From assembly GCF_032598905.1 (NCBI RefSeq), contig NZ_CP122458.1, forward strand, positions 5,419,001 to 5,483,000: 64,000 bases of DNA, given 5' to 3'. The notes beneath the pieces are model-generated. The model searched no databases, was not told the origin of the DNA, and saw only the letters and a list, made by a program, of their open reading frames with translations. This document shows positions 17,319 through 26,743 of this stretch, piece after piece. Every line of letters begins with the position of its first letter. The stretch's first letter is position 1. This stretch comes from Streptomyces sp. 11x1 (lineage in GTDB: Bacteria > Actinomycetota > Actinomycetes > Streptomycetales > Streptomycetaceae). A program made the translations under genes and the position numbers.

Positions 17319-17945
17319 ATGACCACACCCGTCTGCACCAGCGCTTCGCAGGCCGCTGCACCAGTGCCGCGGACCCTGTCGACCACGGCTCGTTCGACCA
17401 CGGCCCGCTCGCACTCCGCCCGGCAGACCCTGCCGGGCCTGGCGGAGCTGTCGTACCCGTCGTTCTCGGCGTACGTGAAGGCCCGCCAGCCGGTGCTGCT
17501 GCGGACCGCCCGCTCGCTGACCGCGAACCCGTGCGACGCCGAGGACCTGTTGCAGACCGCGCTGGCCAAGACGTACGTCGCCTGGGAGCGCATCGAGGAC
17601 CACCGGGCCCTCGACGGCTATGTCCGCCGGGCGCTGCTGAACACCCGGACGTCCCAGTGGCGCAAGCGCAAGGTGGACGAGTTCGCGTGCGACGAGCTGC
17701 CGGAGCCCGACGGGGTCCAGGCCGCCGACCCGGCCGAGCAGCAGGCGCTGCACGACGCGATGTGGCGGGCGATCATGAAGCTTCCGGCGCGGCAGCGGGC
17801 CATGGTCGTGCTCAGGTACTACGAGGACCTGAGCGAGGTCCAGACCGCGGAGGTACTCGGCGTCTCGGTCGGCACGGTGAAGTCGGCGGTGTCCCGCGCG
17901 CTGGGCAAGCTGCGCGAGGACCCGGAGCTGGAACCCGTCCGCTAG
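17319..17945 (+). CDS. SigE-family ECF RNA polymerase sigma factor
   Basis: The 208-residue protein has an unconserved Thr/Ala-rich N-terminus (1-38) and then sigma region 2 (YPSFSAYVKARQPVLLRTAR, DAEDLLQTALAKTYVAWERI) and region 4 (LPARQRAMVVLRYYEDLSEV, VLGVSVGTVKSAVSRALGKL). This is the SigE-type ECF group common in Streptomyces. No anti-sigma gene is adjacent: downstream comes an acyl-CoA ligase, upstream a short gap. The regulon cannot be inferred. Confidence 0.88.
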   Translation: MTTPVCTSASQAAAPVPRTLSTTARSTTARSHSARQTLPGLAELSYPSFSAYVKARQPVLLRTARSLTANPCDAEDLLQTALAKTYVAWERIEDHRALDGYVRRALLNTRTSQWRKRKVDEFACDELPEPDGVQAADPAEQQALHDAMWRAIMKLPARQRAMVVLRYYEDLSEVQTAEVLGVSVGTVKSAVSRALGKLREDPELEPVR

Positions 17946-18034
17946 CCCGATCGTTGGCCTGACATGCGGCTGCGATCAAGCTTTTCCAAGCTCCTCGGGC
18001 AACGTTCTCTGATCGATCATCCCGACACCTAGTG

Positions 18035-18052
18035 ACATACCGCGCGGTATGT
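18035..18052. promoter_or_regulatory. perfect 18-bp palindrome, probable repressor operator
   Basis: ACATACCGCGCGGTATGT is an exact palindrome located 59-76 bp before the GTG start of the acyl-CoA ligase. Its form resembles operators of TetR-type fatty-acid regulators that sense acyl-CoA. No such regulator is encoded next to it, so regulation would be in trans. Confidence 0.7.
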
Positions 18053-18110
18053 GAGCAGAATCAGCGCAACCGTTACCACCGCGTAGGCAGAGCCGCCCCG
18101 GGAGGACGCC

Positions 18111-19769
18111 GTGCTGAGCACCATGCAGGACGTACCGCTGTTGATCTCCAGGATCCTGGCCCATGGGTCGAGCATCCACGGGACGTCGCAGGTGATCACC
18201 TGGACCGGCGAGGGTGAGCCCGACCGCCGCTCCTACGCCGAGATCGGCGCCCGCGCCGCGCAGCTGGCCCACGCCCTGCGCGAGGACCTCGGCGTCGACG
18301 GCGACGAACGGGTCGCCACCCTCATGTGGAACAACGCGGAACACGTCGAGGCGTACTTCGCGATCCCCTCCATGGGCGCCGTCCTCCACACCCTCAACCT
18401 GCGGCTGCCCCCCGAGCAGCTCGCCTGGATCGTCAACCACGCCGCCGACCGCGTGATCATCGCCAACGGTTCGCTGCTCCCCCTCCTCGCGCCGCTCCTC
18501 CCGCACCTCAAGCCGGTGGAGCACGTCGTCGTGGCCGGGCCCGGCGACCGATCGCTGCTCGCCGGAGCGAGCGTCCAGGTGCACGAGTACGAGGACCTGA
18601 TCGCCGGTAAGCCGAGCATCTACGACTGGCCCGAGCTGGATGAACGCACCGCCGCGGCCATGTGTTACACCTCAGGCACCACCGGCGACCCCAAGGGCGT
18701 CGTCTACTCCCACCGCTCGATCTACCTGCATTCCATGCAGGTCAACATGGCCCAGTCCATGGGCCTGACGGACGAGGACCTCTCGCTCGTCGTCGTCCCG
18801 CAGTTCCACGTCAACGCCTGGGGTCTGCCGCACGCGACCTTCATGACCGGCGTCAACATGCTGATGCCGGACCGCTTCCTGCAGCCCGGCCCGCTCGCCG
18901 AGATGATCGAGACGCTGAAGCCGTCGCACGCCGCCGCCGTGCCCACCATCTGGCAGGGCCTGCTCGCGGAGCTGTCCGCCCGCCCGCGCGAGGTCGCCTC
19001 GCTCACCCAGGTGACCATCGGCGGCTCGGCCTGCCCGCCCGCTCTCATGCAGGCCTTCGACAAGCTGGGCATGCGCGTCTGCCACGCCTGGGGTATGACG
19101 GAGACCTCCCCGCTCGGCACGATCGCCCGGCCGCCGGCCGGTGTGGAGCCGGGCTCGGAGGAGGAGTTCGCCTACCGCCTCACCCAGGGCCGTTTCCCCG
19201 CTTCCGTCGAGGCCCGCCTCACCGGTCCCGGTGGCGAACGCCTCCCCTGGGACGGCGAGTCCGCCGGTGAGCTGGAGGTCCGGGGTCCCTGGATCGCGGG
19301 TGCCTACTTCGGCGGCCAGGGTGCCGAGCCCATCCGCCCCGACGACAAGTTCAGCGAGGACGGCTGGCTGAAGACGGGCGACGTCGGCACGATCAGCCCC
19401 GACGGTTTCCTCACCCTCACCGACCGGGCCAAGGACGTCATCAAGTCCGGTGGTGAGTGGATCTCCTCGGTCGAGCTGGAGAACGCGCTCATGGCCCACC
19501 CGGACGTCGCCGAGGCCGCCGTCGTCGCCGTGCCGGACGAGAAGTGGGGCGAGCGCCCCCTCGCCACGGTCGTGCTGAAGGAGGGCTCCACCGCCGACTT
19601 CGCCGCCCTGCGGTCCTTCCTCGCCGACGATGGCCACATCGCCAAGTGGCAGCTCCCCGAGCGCTGGACGATCATCGAGTCGGTGCCGAAGACGAGCGTG
19701 GGCAAGTTCGACAAGAAGGTGCTGCGGAGGCAGTACGCGGAGGGCTCGCTGGATGTGACGCAGATCTGA
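18111..19769 (+). CDS. long/medium-chain fatty acid-CoA ligase (AMP-forming)
   Basis: The 552-residue protein has the ANL-superfamily motifs in order: the P-loop [19 protein letters not shown] (about residue 184), GMTETSPLG (about 328), [11 protein letters not shown] and [20 protein letters not shown] (about 420-450), and a C-terminal Lys segment [13 protein letters not shown]. It activates a carboxylic acid with ATP and CoA. GTG at 18111 is chosen because GGGAGG lies 5 bp upstream; an in-frame ATG lies 12 bp later. It stands alone, with the palindromic operator upstream and a strong terminator downstream. Confidence 0.9.
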   Translation: MLSTMQDVPLLISRILAHGSSIHGTSQVITWTGEGEPDRRSYAEIGARAAQLAHALREDLGVDGDERVATLMWNNAEHVEAYFAIPSMGAVLHTLNLRLPPEQLAWIVNHAADRVIIANGSLLPLLAPLLPHLKPVEHVVVAGPGDRSLLAGASVQVHEYEDLIAGKPSIYDWPELDERTAAAMCYTSGTTGDPKGVVYSHRSIYLHSMQVNMAQSMGLTDEDLSLVVVPQFHVNAWGLPHATFMTGVNMLMPDRFLQPGPLAEMIETLKPSHAAAVPTIWQGLLAELSARPREVASLTQVTIGGSACPPALMQAFDKLGMRVCHAWGMTETSPLGTIARPPAGVEPGSEEEFAYRLTQGRFPASVEARLTGPGGERLPWDGESAGELEVRGPWIAGAYFGGQGAEPIRPDDKFSEDGWLKTGDVGTISPDGFLTLTDRAKDVIKSGGEWISSVELENALMAHPDVAEAAVVAVPDEKWGERPLATVVLKEGSTADFAALRSFLADDGHIAKWQLPERWTIIESVPKTSVGKFDKKVLRRQYAEGSLDVTQI

Positions 19770-19827
19770 CGCAGATATACGTCGATCTGGACGCAGTCTG
19801 ACGCAGATCCAGGACGTGCACGTAAGG

Positions 19828-19867
19828 CAGTTGGGGCGGTGTTTCACGTGAAACACCGCCCCAACTG
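19828..19867. terminator. 40-bp perfect palindrome, bidirectional terminator
   Basis: The 40 bp are fully self-complementary, centred on TTTCACGTGAAA, with GC-rich arms (CAGTTGGGGCGGTG). It lies between the convergent acyl-CoA ligase and giant sensor genes, so it can end transcription from both sides. Confidence 0.8.
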
Positions 19868-19893
19868 TTGCTGTCCGTGGGCTCAGTTCTGGT

Positions 19894-22800
19894 TCAGTTC
19901 GTACCGACTCGTGCCAACAGGTCCACGATCCGGGTCTGTACCTCGGGGCTCGTCGAGCGTTCCGCGAGGAAGAGGACCGTCTCCCCCGAGGCCAGGCGCG
20001 GGAGTTCGGACTGGTCGACGGCGGCCGTGTAGACGACGAGCGGGGTGCGGTTCAACTGGCCGTTCGCCCGCAGCCAGTCGATGATGCCGGCCTGACGGCG
20101 GTGCACCTGGAGCAGGTCCATCACCACGAGGTTGGGCCGCATCTGCGCGGCCAGGGTGACGGCGTCCGCGTCCGACGCCGCCCGCGCGACCTGCATGCCA
20201 CGCCGTTCCAGCGTCGCGGTCAGGGCGAGCGCGATCTCCGCGTGCTCCTCGATGAGCAGCACACGCGGCGGATGCTGCTCGGAGTCACGCGGAGCGAGCG
20301 CCTTCAGCAGGATGGCCGGGTCGGCCCCGTACGCCGCCTCACGCGTCGCCTGACCGAGGCCCGCCGTGACGAGGACGGGGACCTCGGCGGCCACGGCGGC
20401 CTGCCGCAGCGACTGAAGGGCCGTGCGGGTGATGGGACCGGTCAGCGGGTCCACGAACAGGGCGGCCGGGTACGCGGCGATCTGGGCGTCCACGTCCTCG
20501 CGGGAGTTCACGATGACGGGCCGGTAGCCCCGGTCGCTCAGCGCCTGGTGGGTGGTCACGTCCGGCGCGGGCCACACCAGCAGCCGACGCGGATTGTCGA
20601 GCGGCTCCGGCGGCAACTCGTCGTCCATCGGCTGCGGATGCGGCCGGTCGGGGACCTCCACCGCGCCGCCGGGCCCGTCGAGAGGCTCGGGACCTTCGTC
20701 CGCGTTCTCGTCGGGCGCCCCTATGGCGTACGACCGCCCGGCACCCTCCGTACGGCCCGTCAGCCGGGACTGCCCCGCGAGGGACGGCTGCGGCGGAAGC
20801 GGAACCTGGCCGGCGAGCGAGGGCTGCGGCGGGAGCGGGACCTGCCCGGCGAGAGAGGGCTGCGACACCTGCGCGGCCGTCTGCGGCTGGGCCGCGGCCT
20901 GGCCGGCGGGCGGAGTCTGACCGGTGCCGACCCGCAGACCCGTGCCATTGCTCGGGGTGGACTGCGGGTGGGGGCGCGCGGCCGTCTCGGGGCGGTCGCC
21001 GGTCGGCTGGGGCGGTGTGCCCAGCTTGCGGCGCCTGCCGGAACCGCCGGGTTGGTTCGGGGCGGGCGTGGACCCGGCCTGGGGCTGCGCCTGCGCGACG
21101 GCCTGTACGCCGGACCGTGCTGCCTGCGCCTGCGCCTGCGCTTGAGCCTGAGGACCGCCCTGACGGGAGAAGGGGACACCCTGGCCGAGCGTCCGCACGC
21201 TGATCGACCGTCCCTGCGTGGAGTTGGGGTCTACAGGGGCGGCGGGGGTGGCGGTTCCCGCGGCGGGCGCGGTCGGCGTCGGTGCGGCCTGCGCCTGCGT
21301 CTGCGCCTTCACCTGAGCCTGAGCTTGGGCTTGGGTCTGAGCTCGGGCCGGGGCTGCGGCTTCGGCCGGCAGCGGCTGTGCGGCGCGCGGCTGCTGGACG
21401 GCGACCTCGGGCGGCAGCGGGGTGCCCGAGGACGGGGTCGGCTGCGGGGGCAGCGGTGCCTGAGGAGTCGGTCCGGGGATGCCGGCGCCGGAGGTCTCGT
21501 GGCGCGGGTCCGGCCAGGACTGCGGCGGCTGTTGCGGCTGGGCCGTTCCGGGGGCGGCGACCTGAGCGGGAGCGGACTGGGCAGGGGAGGGCTGAGCGCC
21601 GGGCACGCCCTGCATCCCGGGCACGGCCTGGATCCCCGGTACGCCCTGTGCGCCCGGTACGACGACGGAGTGCCCGAGGGCTCCGGCCTGCGCGGGCACC
21701 TGCTGCCGGTCACCGGGCGCCCCTTGCGGCGGGACGACTCCCTGGACGGCACCGGGCTGTCCGACGACGGGCTGCCCCATGGCCGCCTGCCCGGGGAGGT
21801 CCTGACCAGGAACAGCTTGTCCGGGGGCTGACTGAGCGGCGACGCCGGGGACCCCTTGCGGAGCGACGGACTGCGCGGCCGCGATCCCCGCGGGGACGGG
21901 CTGACCGGGAACCACCCCGGCGCCCTGGGCGGGCACGGGCTGCGGGCCGCCGGGGACACCCTGTACGGGTACGGTCTGTGGAGCGCCTGGGATCCCCTGC
22001 GCGGGAACGGACTGCGCGGCGGCCATCGGCCCGCCCTGGGCGGGGACCGGCTGAGCAGGGCCCCCCTGCGGGGGAATGCCCTGCGGCGTCGCCCCTTGCC
22101 CCGGTGCCGTCATGCCCGCGCCGTCGCCCTGCTGGGGGGCGGGCTGCCGTACCGCGCGGCGTCGGCCCGTGGGCGTGGGCACCGGGTGCGGCTGCGGCGG
22201 GGTGTGGTCGTCACCGGCGTCGTGGAAAGCGGCGTCATGGCGACCGTCGTCGGCACCGCCGACCGGGGCTCCCGGCAGCGCCCCCGCGGCGGCCACTTGG
22301 CCAGCTCCGGGTGCCGGCCCGGCACCGGCCACCTGCCCCGAGCCGGGCCCGGTAACGCCACCCGGCGCCCCCGGACCGCTCTGCGGAAGCGGCTGTCCGA
22401 CACCGACACCGACACCGACGCCGGCTCCGGTGAACTGCTGCCCCGCACCGGCGGCGGGCACCGGCCCTCCGGCAGGCACCGCCCCTGCGCCCGGCACGAC
22501 TCCCCCGGGCGGCACGGGCCCACCGACGGGGACGTGTCCACCGACGGCGGGCACCCCGGCAGCGGCAGCCGCCGCACCCTGGTCACCCTCGCCGTCGTAC
22601 CCCTCCCCGGCCTGGACGGGAACAGCCGTCCCCGCGGCTCCGGCGGGCAACGGCATCGGCATCGGTCCGCCGGGGGCGCCGGGCGCCCCCGGCAGCGCAA
22701 CCGGGCCGAGGCCGGTGGCCTCCGTGTGCTCGGGACCCCGGTCGGCCTCGGCCGGTGGCAGGGCGAAGACGGCTCGCGGGCCCGGCTCGGCTGCGGCGGC

Positions 22801-25134
22801 ACGCTCCTCGACGCCCCCGAGGGCACGTCGACGGCGACCGGTGGGCTGCTGGGCGCCGCCTGCCTCGGCGGCGGTGGCGTCGGCGGTCGCCTCGTTGACC
22901 GCGCCCGGCCCGGCCGGCAGCGCCGGCGGCAACGCGTTCTGTGGCGCGTTCGCGTTCTGTGGACCGTTCTGCGCCGCGGGCTCCCGGCGCGCACGCCGTC
23001 CGCCGGGCGCGGGCACACCCTGCGGCGGTACGGTCCCGCCCAATCCGGTGGCGTTGGCAGCCGCACCCGCCGCGTGCTCGGCCGCCGTGACGACCGCACC
23101 CTCGGTGGCCACGCCCTCACTGGCCGCCTCGGCAGCGGCGGCACGTCCACGGCGCCGTCCGGTACCCCCGGAGCCCTCGCCCTCGGCGCCCTCACCGGAA
23201 CCGGTCGCGCCGACGGCCGCGCCCGGCGCACCCGCCGCGTCCTCCGCCCTGCGCCGGCGCCGCCCGGTCGGAGCGACCGAGGCCTCGGCGTCCGGGCCCT
23301 CGGGAGCGTCCTCGCTCTCCAGGAACGCGTCCACCGACGAACGCCGCGCCCGCCGCCGCCCGCCACCGACGGGGGCCTGCTCGGGCAGGGCGACCTCCGC
23401 ACCGGTGGCCACGGCCCCGGGATCGGCCTCGACGCCCATCGCGGCGGGCAGCTGCGCGACCGGCATCGCCCCGGCGCCACCGCCGAGCGGTACCTCCAGC
23501 ACATACGCGCTGCCGCTCATCCCCGGAACCTCGACCGTCTGGAGCACACCGCCGTGCGCCCGCACGATCCCCTGGACGATGGGCTGGTGCACCGGGTCTC
23601 CCCCGGCGTACGGCCCGCGCACCTCGATGCGCACGACCTCACCACGCTGCGCGGCCGCCACGACGACGGTGTTGTCCATGTAGCCGCCGACGGACATGGG
23701 CGCGTTGCCCGTCGCGTCGACACCGGCGACATCGGCGACGAGATGCGCGAGGGCGGTCGCGAGCCGCGCCTGGTCCACCTCGGCCTCGATGGGCGGCGCG
23801 TGCACGGCAAACTGCACCCGCCCCGGCCCGACCAGCTCCACGGCCCCGTCGACACCGGCCGCGACGACCGCGTCGAGCATCACCGCCGTACGTACGAGGT
23901 CGTCCTCGCCCGCGTCGATGCGCTGGTAGCCGAGCACGTTGTCGATGAGTGTCGTGATCCGCGAGTACCCGGCGGTCAGATGGTGCAGGACCTGGTTCGC
24001 CTCGGGCCACAGCTGCCCGGCGTCGTCGGCGGCGAGCGTGCCCAGCTCGCTGCGGAGCTGGTCGAGCGGACCGCGCAGCGAGGTGCCCAGCACGGCGAGC
24101 AACTGCTCGTGCCGCGCGGCCAGCGCCTCGTACCGGTCCTTCTCGCGCTCCCCGAGCGCCGCGTACCGCTCGTCCCCGGCGGCGAGTTCCTCGGCGTGCT
24201 GCTCGCCGAGCTCGGCCAGCTCGGCGGCGTGCTCCTCGCGCACACTCGCGAGTTCCTCGGCGTGCTCCTTGGCGAGCCGCTCCAGCTCCTCCGCGTGCGT
24301 CTCGGCCTCGGCGTCCTTCTCCTCGGCGAGCTTGTCGTACGGTCGCCGGTCGGTGAACGTCATCACGGCACCGACGAGCTGGTCCCCGTCGCGCACCGGC
24401 GCGGTCGTCAGGTCGACCGACACCTTCTCGCCGTTCTTCGCCCACAGCACCTGCCCGCGCACCCGGTGCTTGCGCCCGGATTTCAAGGTGTCCGCGAGCG
24501 GCGACTCGGTGTACGGGAAGGGGGCGCCGTCCTCGCGGGAGTGCAGCACGAGGGTGTGCAGCTCGCGTCCGCCGAGGTCACTGGCCCGATAGCCCAGTAT
24601 CTGAGCGGCGGCCGGATTGACGAGGACGATCCGACCGTCGGTGTCGGTCCCGACCACGCCCTCGGACGCGGCCCGCAGGATCATCTCGGTCTGCCGTTGC
24701 GAACGCGCGAGTTCGGCCTCGGTGTCGACAGTGCCCGAAAGATCCCGTACGACCAGCATGAGCAGCTCGTCATTGGCGTAGCCGTAACCGTCGTACGCCT
24801 GCTGCCCGTTCTCCAGATTCGCGCTTGTGACCTCGACCGGGAACTCGCTGCCGTCGGTCCGGCGGGCGATCATCCGGGTCGGCTTGGTCCGCCCCGTCGG
24901 GTCCATGGTGTCGGGCCGCCGCATGGAGCCCGGGATGAGCCGGGAGTCGAACTCGGGCAGCAGGTCCAGCAGGCCGCGTCCGACCAGGGCGGTGCCGGGG
25001 GCCTCGAAGGCCTCCAGCGCGATGGTGTTGGCGTTGACGACGGTCCCATTGGCGTTGACCAGCACCAACGCATCGGGCAGTGCGTCCAGTATGGCTGCGA
25101 GGCGAGCAGCGCCTCGGGATGGCCTGCTGCTCAC
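19894..25134 (-). CDS. giant PAS / degenerate histidine-kinase / receiver protein with Pro-Gln-rich linker
   Basis: The start is the GTG at 25134 with GGGAGGAA 7 bp upstream, giving about 1746 residues. The order is PAS 1 (about 15-110, ILDALPDALVLVNANGTVVN), PAS 2 (about 130-250, ILRAASEGVVGTDTDGRIVL) and a charged coiled coil (265-340, EELERLAKEHAEELASVREE). A kinase-like core follows in which the usual H-box reads LGTSLRGPLDQL, with no phospho-acceptor His, plus a weak ATPase-type domain ending near 550. A low-complexity segment of about 930 residues rich in Pro, Gln, Gly and Ala comes next, then two receiver-like domains. The last has VVMDLLQ (Asp about 1673) and acidic EE but no conserved Lys. 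It is predicted cytoplasmic. The role is unknown; a scaffold or phosphorelay-independent sensor seems likely. Confidence 0.85.
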   Translation of the reverse strand: MSSRPSRGAARLAAILDALPDALVLVNANGTVVNANTIALEAFEAPGTALVGRGLLDLLPEFDSRLIPGSMRRPDTMDPTGRTKPTRMIARRTDGSEFPVEVTSANLENGQQAYDGYGYANDELLMLVVRDLSGTVDTEAELARSQRQTEMILRAASEGVVGTDTDGRIVLVNPAAAQILGYRASDLGGRELHTLVLHSREDGAPFPYTESPLADTLKSGRKHRVRGQVLWAKNGEKVSVDLTTAPVRDGDQLVGAVMTFTDRRPYDKLAEEKDAEAETHAEELERLAKEHAEELASVREEHAAELAELGEQHAEELAAGDERYAALGEREKDRYEALAARHEQLLAVLGTSLRGPLDQLRSELGTLAADDAGQLWPEANQVLHHLTAGYSRITTLIDNVLGYQRIDAGEDDLVRTAVMLDAVVAAGVDGAVELVGPGRVQFAVHAPPIEAEVDQARLATALAHLVADVAGVDATGNAPMSVGGYMDNTVVVAAAQRGEVVRIEVRGPYAGGDPVHQPIVQGIVRAHGGVLQTVEVPGMSGSAYVLEVPLGGGAGAMPVAQLPAAMGVEADPGAVATGAEVALPEQAPVGGGRRRARRSSVDAFLESEDAPEGPDAEASVAPTGRRRRRAEDAAGAPGAAVGATGSGEGAEGEGSGGTGRRRGRAAAAEAASEGVATEGAVVTAAEHAAGAAANATGLGGTVPPQGVPAPGGRRARREPAAQNGPQNANAPQNALPPALPAGPGAVNEATADATAAEAGGAQQPTGRRRRALGGVEERAAAAEPGPRAVFALPPAEADRGPEHTEATGLGPVALPGAPGAPGGPMPMPLPAGAAGTAVPVQAGEGYDGEGDQGAAAAAAGVPAVGGHVPVGGPVPPGGVVPGAGAVPAGGPVPAAGAGQQFTGAGVGVGVGVGQPLPQSGPGAPGGVTGPGSGQVAGAGPAPGAGQVAAAGALPGAPVGGADDGRHDAAFHDAGDDHTPPQPHPVPTPTGRRRAVRQPAPQQGDGAGMTAPGQGATPQGIPPQGGPAQPVPAQGGPMAAAQSVPAQGIPGAPQTVPVQGVPGGPQPVPAQGAGVVPGQPVPAGIAAAQSVAPQGVPGVAAQSAPGQAVPGQDLPGQAAMGQPVVGQPGAVQGVVPPQGAPGDRQQVPAQAGALGHSVVVPGAQGVPGIQAVPGMQGVPGAQPSPAQSAPAQVAAPGTAQPQQPPQSWPDPRHETSGAGIPGPTPQAPLPPQPTPSSGTPLPPEVAVQQPRAAQPLPAEAAAPARAQTQAQAQAQVKAQTQAQAAPTPTAPAAGTATPAAPVDPNSTQGRSISVRTLGQGVPFSRQGGPQAQAQAQAQAARSGVQAVAQAQPQAGSTPAPNQPGGSGRRRKLGTPPQPTGDRPETAARPHPQSTPSNGTGLRVGTGQTPPAGQAAAQPQTAAQVSQPSLAGQVPLPPQPSLAGQVPLPPQPSLAGQSRLTGRTEGAGRSYAIGAPDENADEGPEPLDGPGGAVEVPDRPHPQPMDDELPPEPLDNPRRLLVWPAPDVTTHQALSDRGYRPVIVNSREDVDAQIAAYPAALFVDPLTGPITRTALQSLRQAAVAAEVPVLVTAGLGQATREAAYGADPAILLKALAPRDSEQHPPRVLLIEEHAEIALALTATLERRGMQVARAASDADAVTLAAQMRPNLVVMDLLQVHRRQAGIIDWLRANGQLNRTPLVVYTAAVDQSELPRLASGETVLFLAERSTSPEVQTRIVDLLARVGTN

Positions 25135-25477
25135 GAGACGCTTCCTCCCTGTTACCGCACCTTGCCGACCGCTGGGCCCATGGCCATCTTGCCAACCGGC
25201 CCGCAACGTGTCACGCGAGGGAGTCTACGGGCAGAGGTTGCGCTCGCGACGCCGGATGAGAGGGAGGTCGCACACCGAACATACGGAGATGCCGTGACCG
25301 CACGGACGGGGATGCCGTGACCGTGTGTTTTGCCGGAGGACCTTGACGAAGGCACATATGTACGGCCTGGGCGCGGGCACCGGGATGGGTGTATGCGCCG
25401 CCCGAGGCGTGGCCGATTTCGCGCCCCTCCTCTTTCCTCTCCTCCCTCTTACACCTCTCCTCTCCTCTCCTCTCCTC
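25135..25477. other. intergenic region, convergent-free gap with CT-rich microsatellite
   Basis: The gap lies between the start of the giant sensor gene and the end of the SSI-type gene, both on the minus strand. It should contain the sensor promoter. Near 25455-25480 the unit TCTCC repeats about five times, an unusual pyrimidine tract for this genome, placed immediately after the SSI stop codon. No ORF here is credible. Confidence 0.5.
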
Positions 25478-26077
25478 TTACGCGCGGAGGTCGGGCAGGA
25501 CGGGAACCATGTCGTCCCAGCGGGCGATCTCGCAGCCGTCGCCGCGGTCGAAACGGGCGTCGACGCGGCGTCCGGCCCAGGTCCCGGTCACGTGCGCAGT
25601 GGCCGGTCCGCCGTACTGCATCGTGCACACGGTGCCGGACCGGACCGGTGCGAAGGGATCCGTCCCCCAGGTCGTCCGGCGATCGAGCCGCCCGCACGCC
25701 TCCCGTACGTCCGGGTGCGTGCCCCCTTCCGGATGGCACCGCAGTTCGAAGGTCCCGTCCGCGCCGCCGCCGGCCTTGCGCACGGTGACGGTCAGCCGGT
25801 CCCCGGGCCCGGCGGCCGGGCTGGGCATGGGCGGCGCGGGACGCGACACGGCCTCGGCGGCGTACGCGCCCGGTGCCGCCGGCGCGAGGGTGCCGGCGGC
25901 ACCCGCGGCGACCGAGGCGACGACCCCGAGGAGGACCCGGCCCAGGGTGGGGGCGGGGCGGGTGGGGTTCGGGGTGGGGGGTGTGGCGGTGGGGAGTGCG
26001 GAGGGAGACGTGGCGGCGAGGGGGGTGGAGGAACCTGTGGGGGGCTTCCGGCGCGCGCCGGGAAGGCTCTGCAACAT
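25478..26077 (-). CDS. SSI-type secreted subtilisin inhibitor
   Basis: The C-terminal 110 residues match Streptomyces subtilisin inhibitors (peptidase inhibitor I16): LTVTVRKAGGGADGTFELRC, PEGGTHPDVREACGRL, then the reactive-loop region GTVCTMQYGGPATAHVTG and FDRGDGCEIARWDDMVPVLP. Four Cys are in the expected places for two disulfides. A hydrophobic export segment (LLGVVASVAAGAAGTLAPAA) lies at about residues 48-72, preceded by an unusually long Pro/Thr-rich stretch. The ATG at 26077 has a poor ribosome site, so the true start may be closer to the export segment. Expected role: extracellular protease inhibition. Confidence 0.85.
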   Translation of the reverse strand: MLQSLPGARRKPPTGSSTPLAATSPSALPTATPPTPNPTRPAPTLGRVLLGVVASVAAGAAGTLAPAAPGAYAAEAVSRPAPPMPSPAAGPGDRLTVTVRKAGGGADGTFELRCHPEGGTHPDVREACGRLDRRTTWGTDPFAPVRSGTVCTMQYGGPATAHVTGTWAGRRVDARFDRGDGCEIARWDDMVPVLPDLRA

Positions 26078-26289
26078 GACCTGACTAACGCCATGCCCGC
26101 CCTACGGTTGCGGTGCCGTCGTCCGCCGTGTCCGCCCCGCGCGGCCGGTGCGCCGCACCGCTCCCGACGTGCCATACGGCTTTGCTCTGCGGCCTCTCCG
26201 CCTAGTACCGTGGGAGGCGATTGGTGACAGCCCACCAGGCTGTGTCATCATCTGCACGCACCACTCGCGCTCGCGTGGGCGGTTGTGCT

Positions 26290-26380
26290 GGAGGCGTCGC
26301 CTAGTCCGGTCTATGGCGCCGCACTGCTAATGCGGTTTGGGACTTCAATCCCATCGAGGGTTCAAATCCCTCCGCCTCCG
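26290..26380 (+). tRNA. tRNA-Ser(GCU)
   Basis: Acceptor strands GGAGGCG and CGCCTCC pair fully with discriminator G. The anticodon loop CTGCTAA gives anticodon GCT, the long variable arm (TTTGGGACTTCAATCCCA) is typical of serine tRNAs, and the T-loop is TTCAAAT. CCA is not encoded. Confidence 0.95.
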
Positions 26381-26580
26381 CGCTTGATCACCGAAGCCCC
26401 GGTCCACGTGACCGGGGCTTCGTCGTTCCCGCCCTCGCCCCAAGACCACCCTCACAAGGCGTTTTCCCAGGTCACAAGGGGTGTGGCAAACGGATTTCAC
26501 ATGCCGACGGCAGTCATGTAATGTTCTTCCTGTCGCCGCGAGCGGGCCGAAAGGGCCGGGACCGGCGAAAAACAGAACAA

Positions 26581-26653
26581 GCACTCGTAGCTTAACGGAT
26601 AGAGCATCTGACTACGGATCAGAAGGTTGCAGGTTCGAATCCTGCCGAGTGCA
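26581..26653 (+). tRNA. tRNA-Arg(ACG), integration site
   Basis: Acceptor strands GCACTCG and CGAGTGC pair fully with discriminator A. The anticodon loop CTACGGA gives anticodon ACG, and the T-loop is TTCGAAT. The sequence from position 26612 (within the anticodon loop) to the end, plus the following terminator, is repeated at 31759-31845, marking this gene as an integration site. Confidence 0.95.
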
Positions 26654-26698
26654 CAGCAGACCAGAGGCCCTGTGGAGTGATCCACAGGGCCTCTGGCT
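26612..26698 (+). repeat. left attachment repeat (tRNA-Arg 3' half plus terminator)
   Basis: The first 59 bp are identical to 31759-31817, and over 87 bp only two positions differ. The two differences fall at paired positions of the terminator stem (T-A here, C-G in the right copy), so both copies keep a perfect hairpin. On the usual model this copy, joined to the intact tRNA, is element-derived. Confidence 0.88.
26661..26696 (+). terminator. tRNA-Arg terminator hairpin
   Basis: CCAGAGGCCCTGTGG and CCACAGGGCCTCTGG form a 15-bp perfect stem with a 6-base loop (AGTGAT), 8 bp after the tRNA. Confidence 0.85.
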
Positions 26699-26743
26699 TA
26701 TGTCGTGACGGCAGTGATTGACGCTGAGGGTGGGGTGACAGCG

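Noticed and set aside
21856..25320. 1154-codon open frame on the plus strand (and other long frames near 20101-21831)
   Set aside because: They are antisense to the giant sensor gene, whose PAS, coiled-coil and receiver motifs fix the true strand. The frames come from GC-rich third positions and the Pro/Gln-rich repeat.
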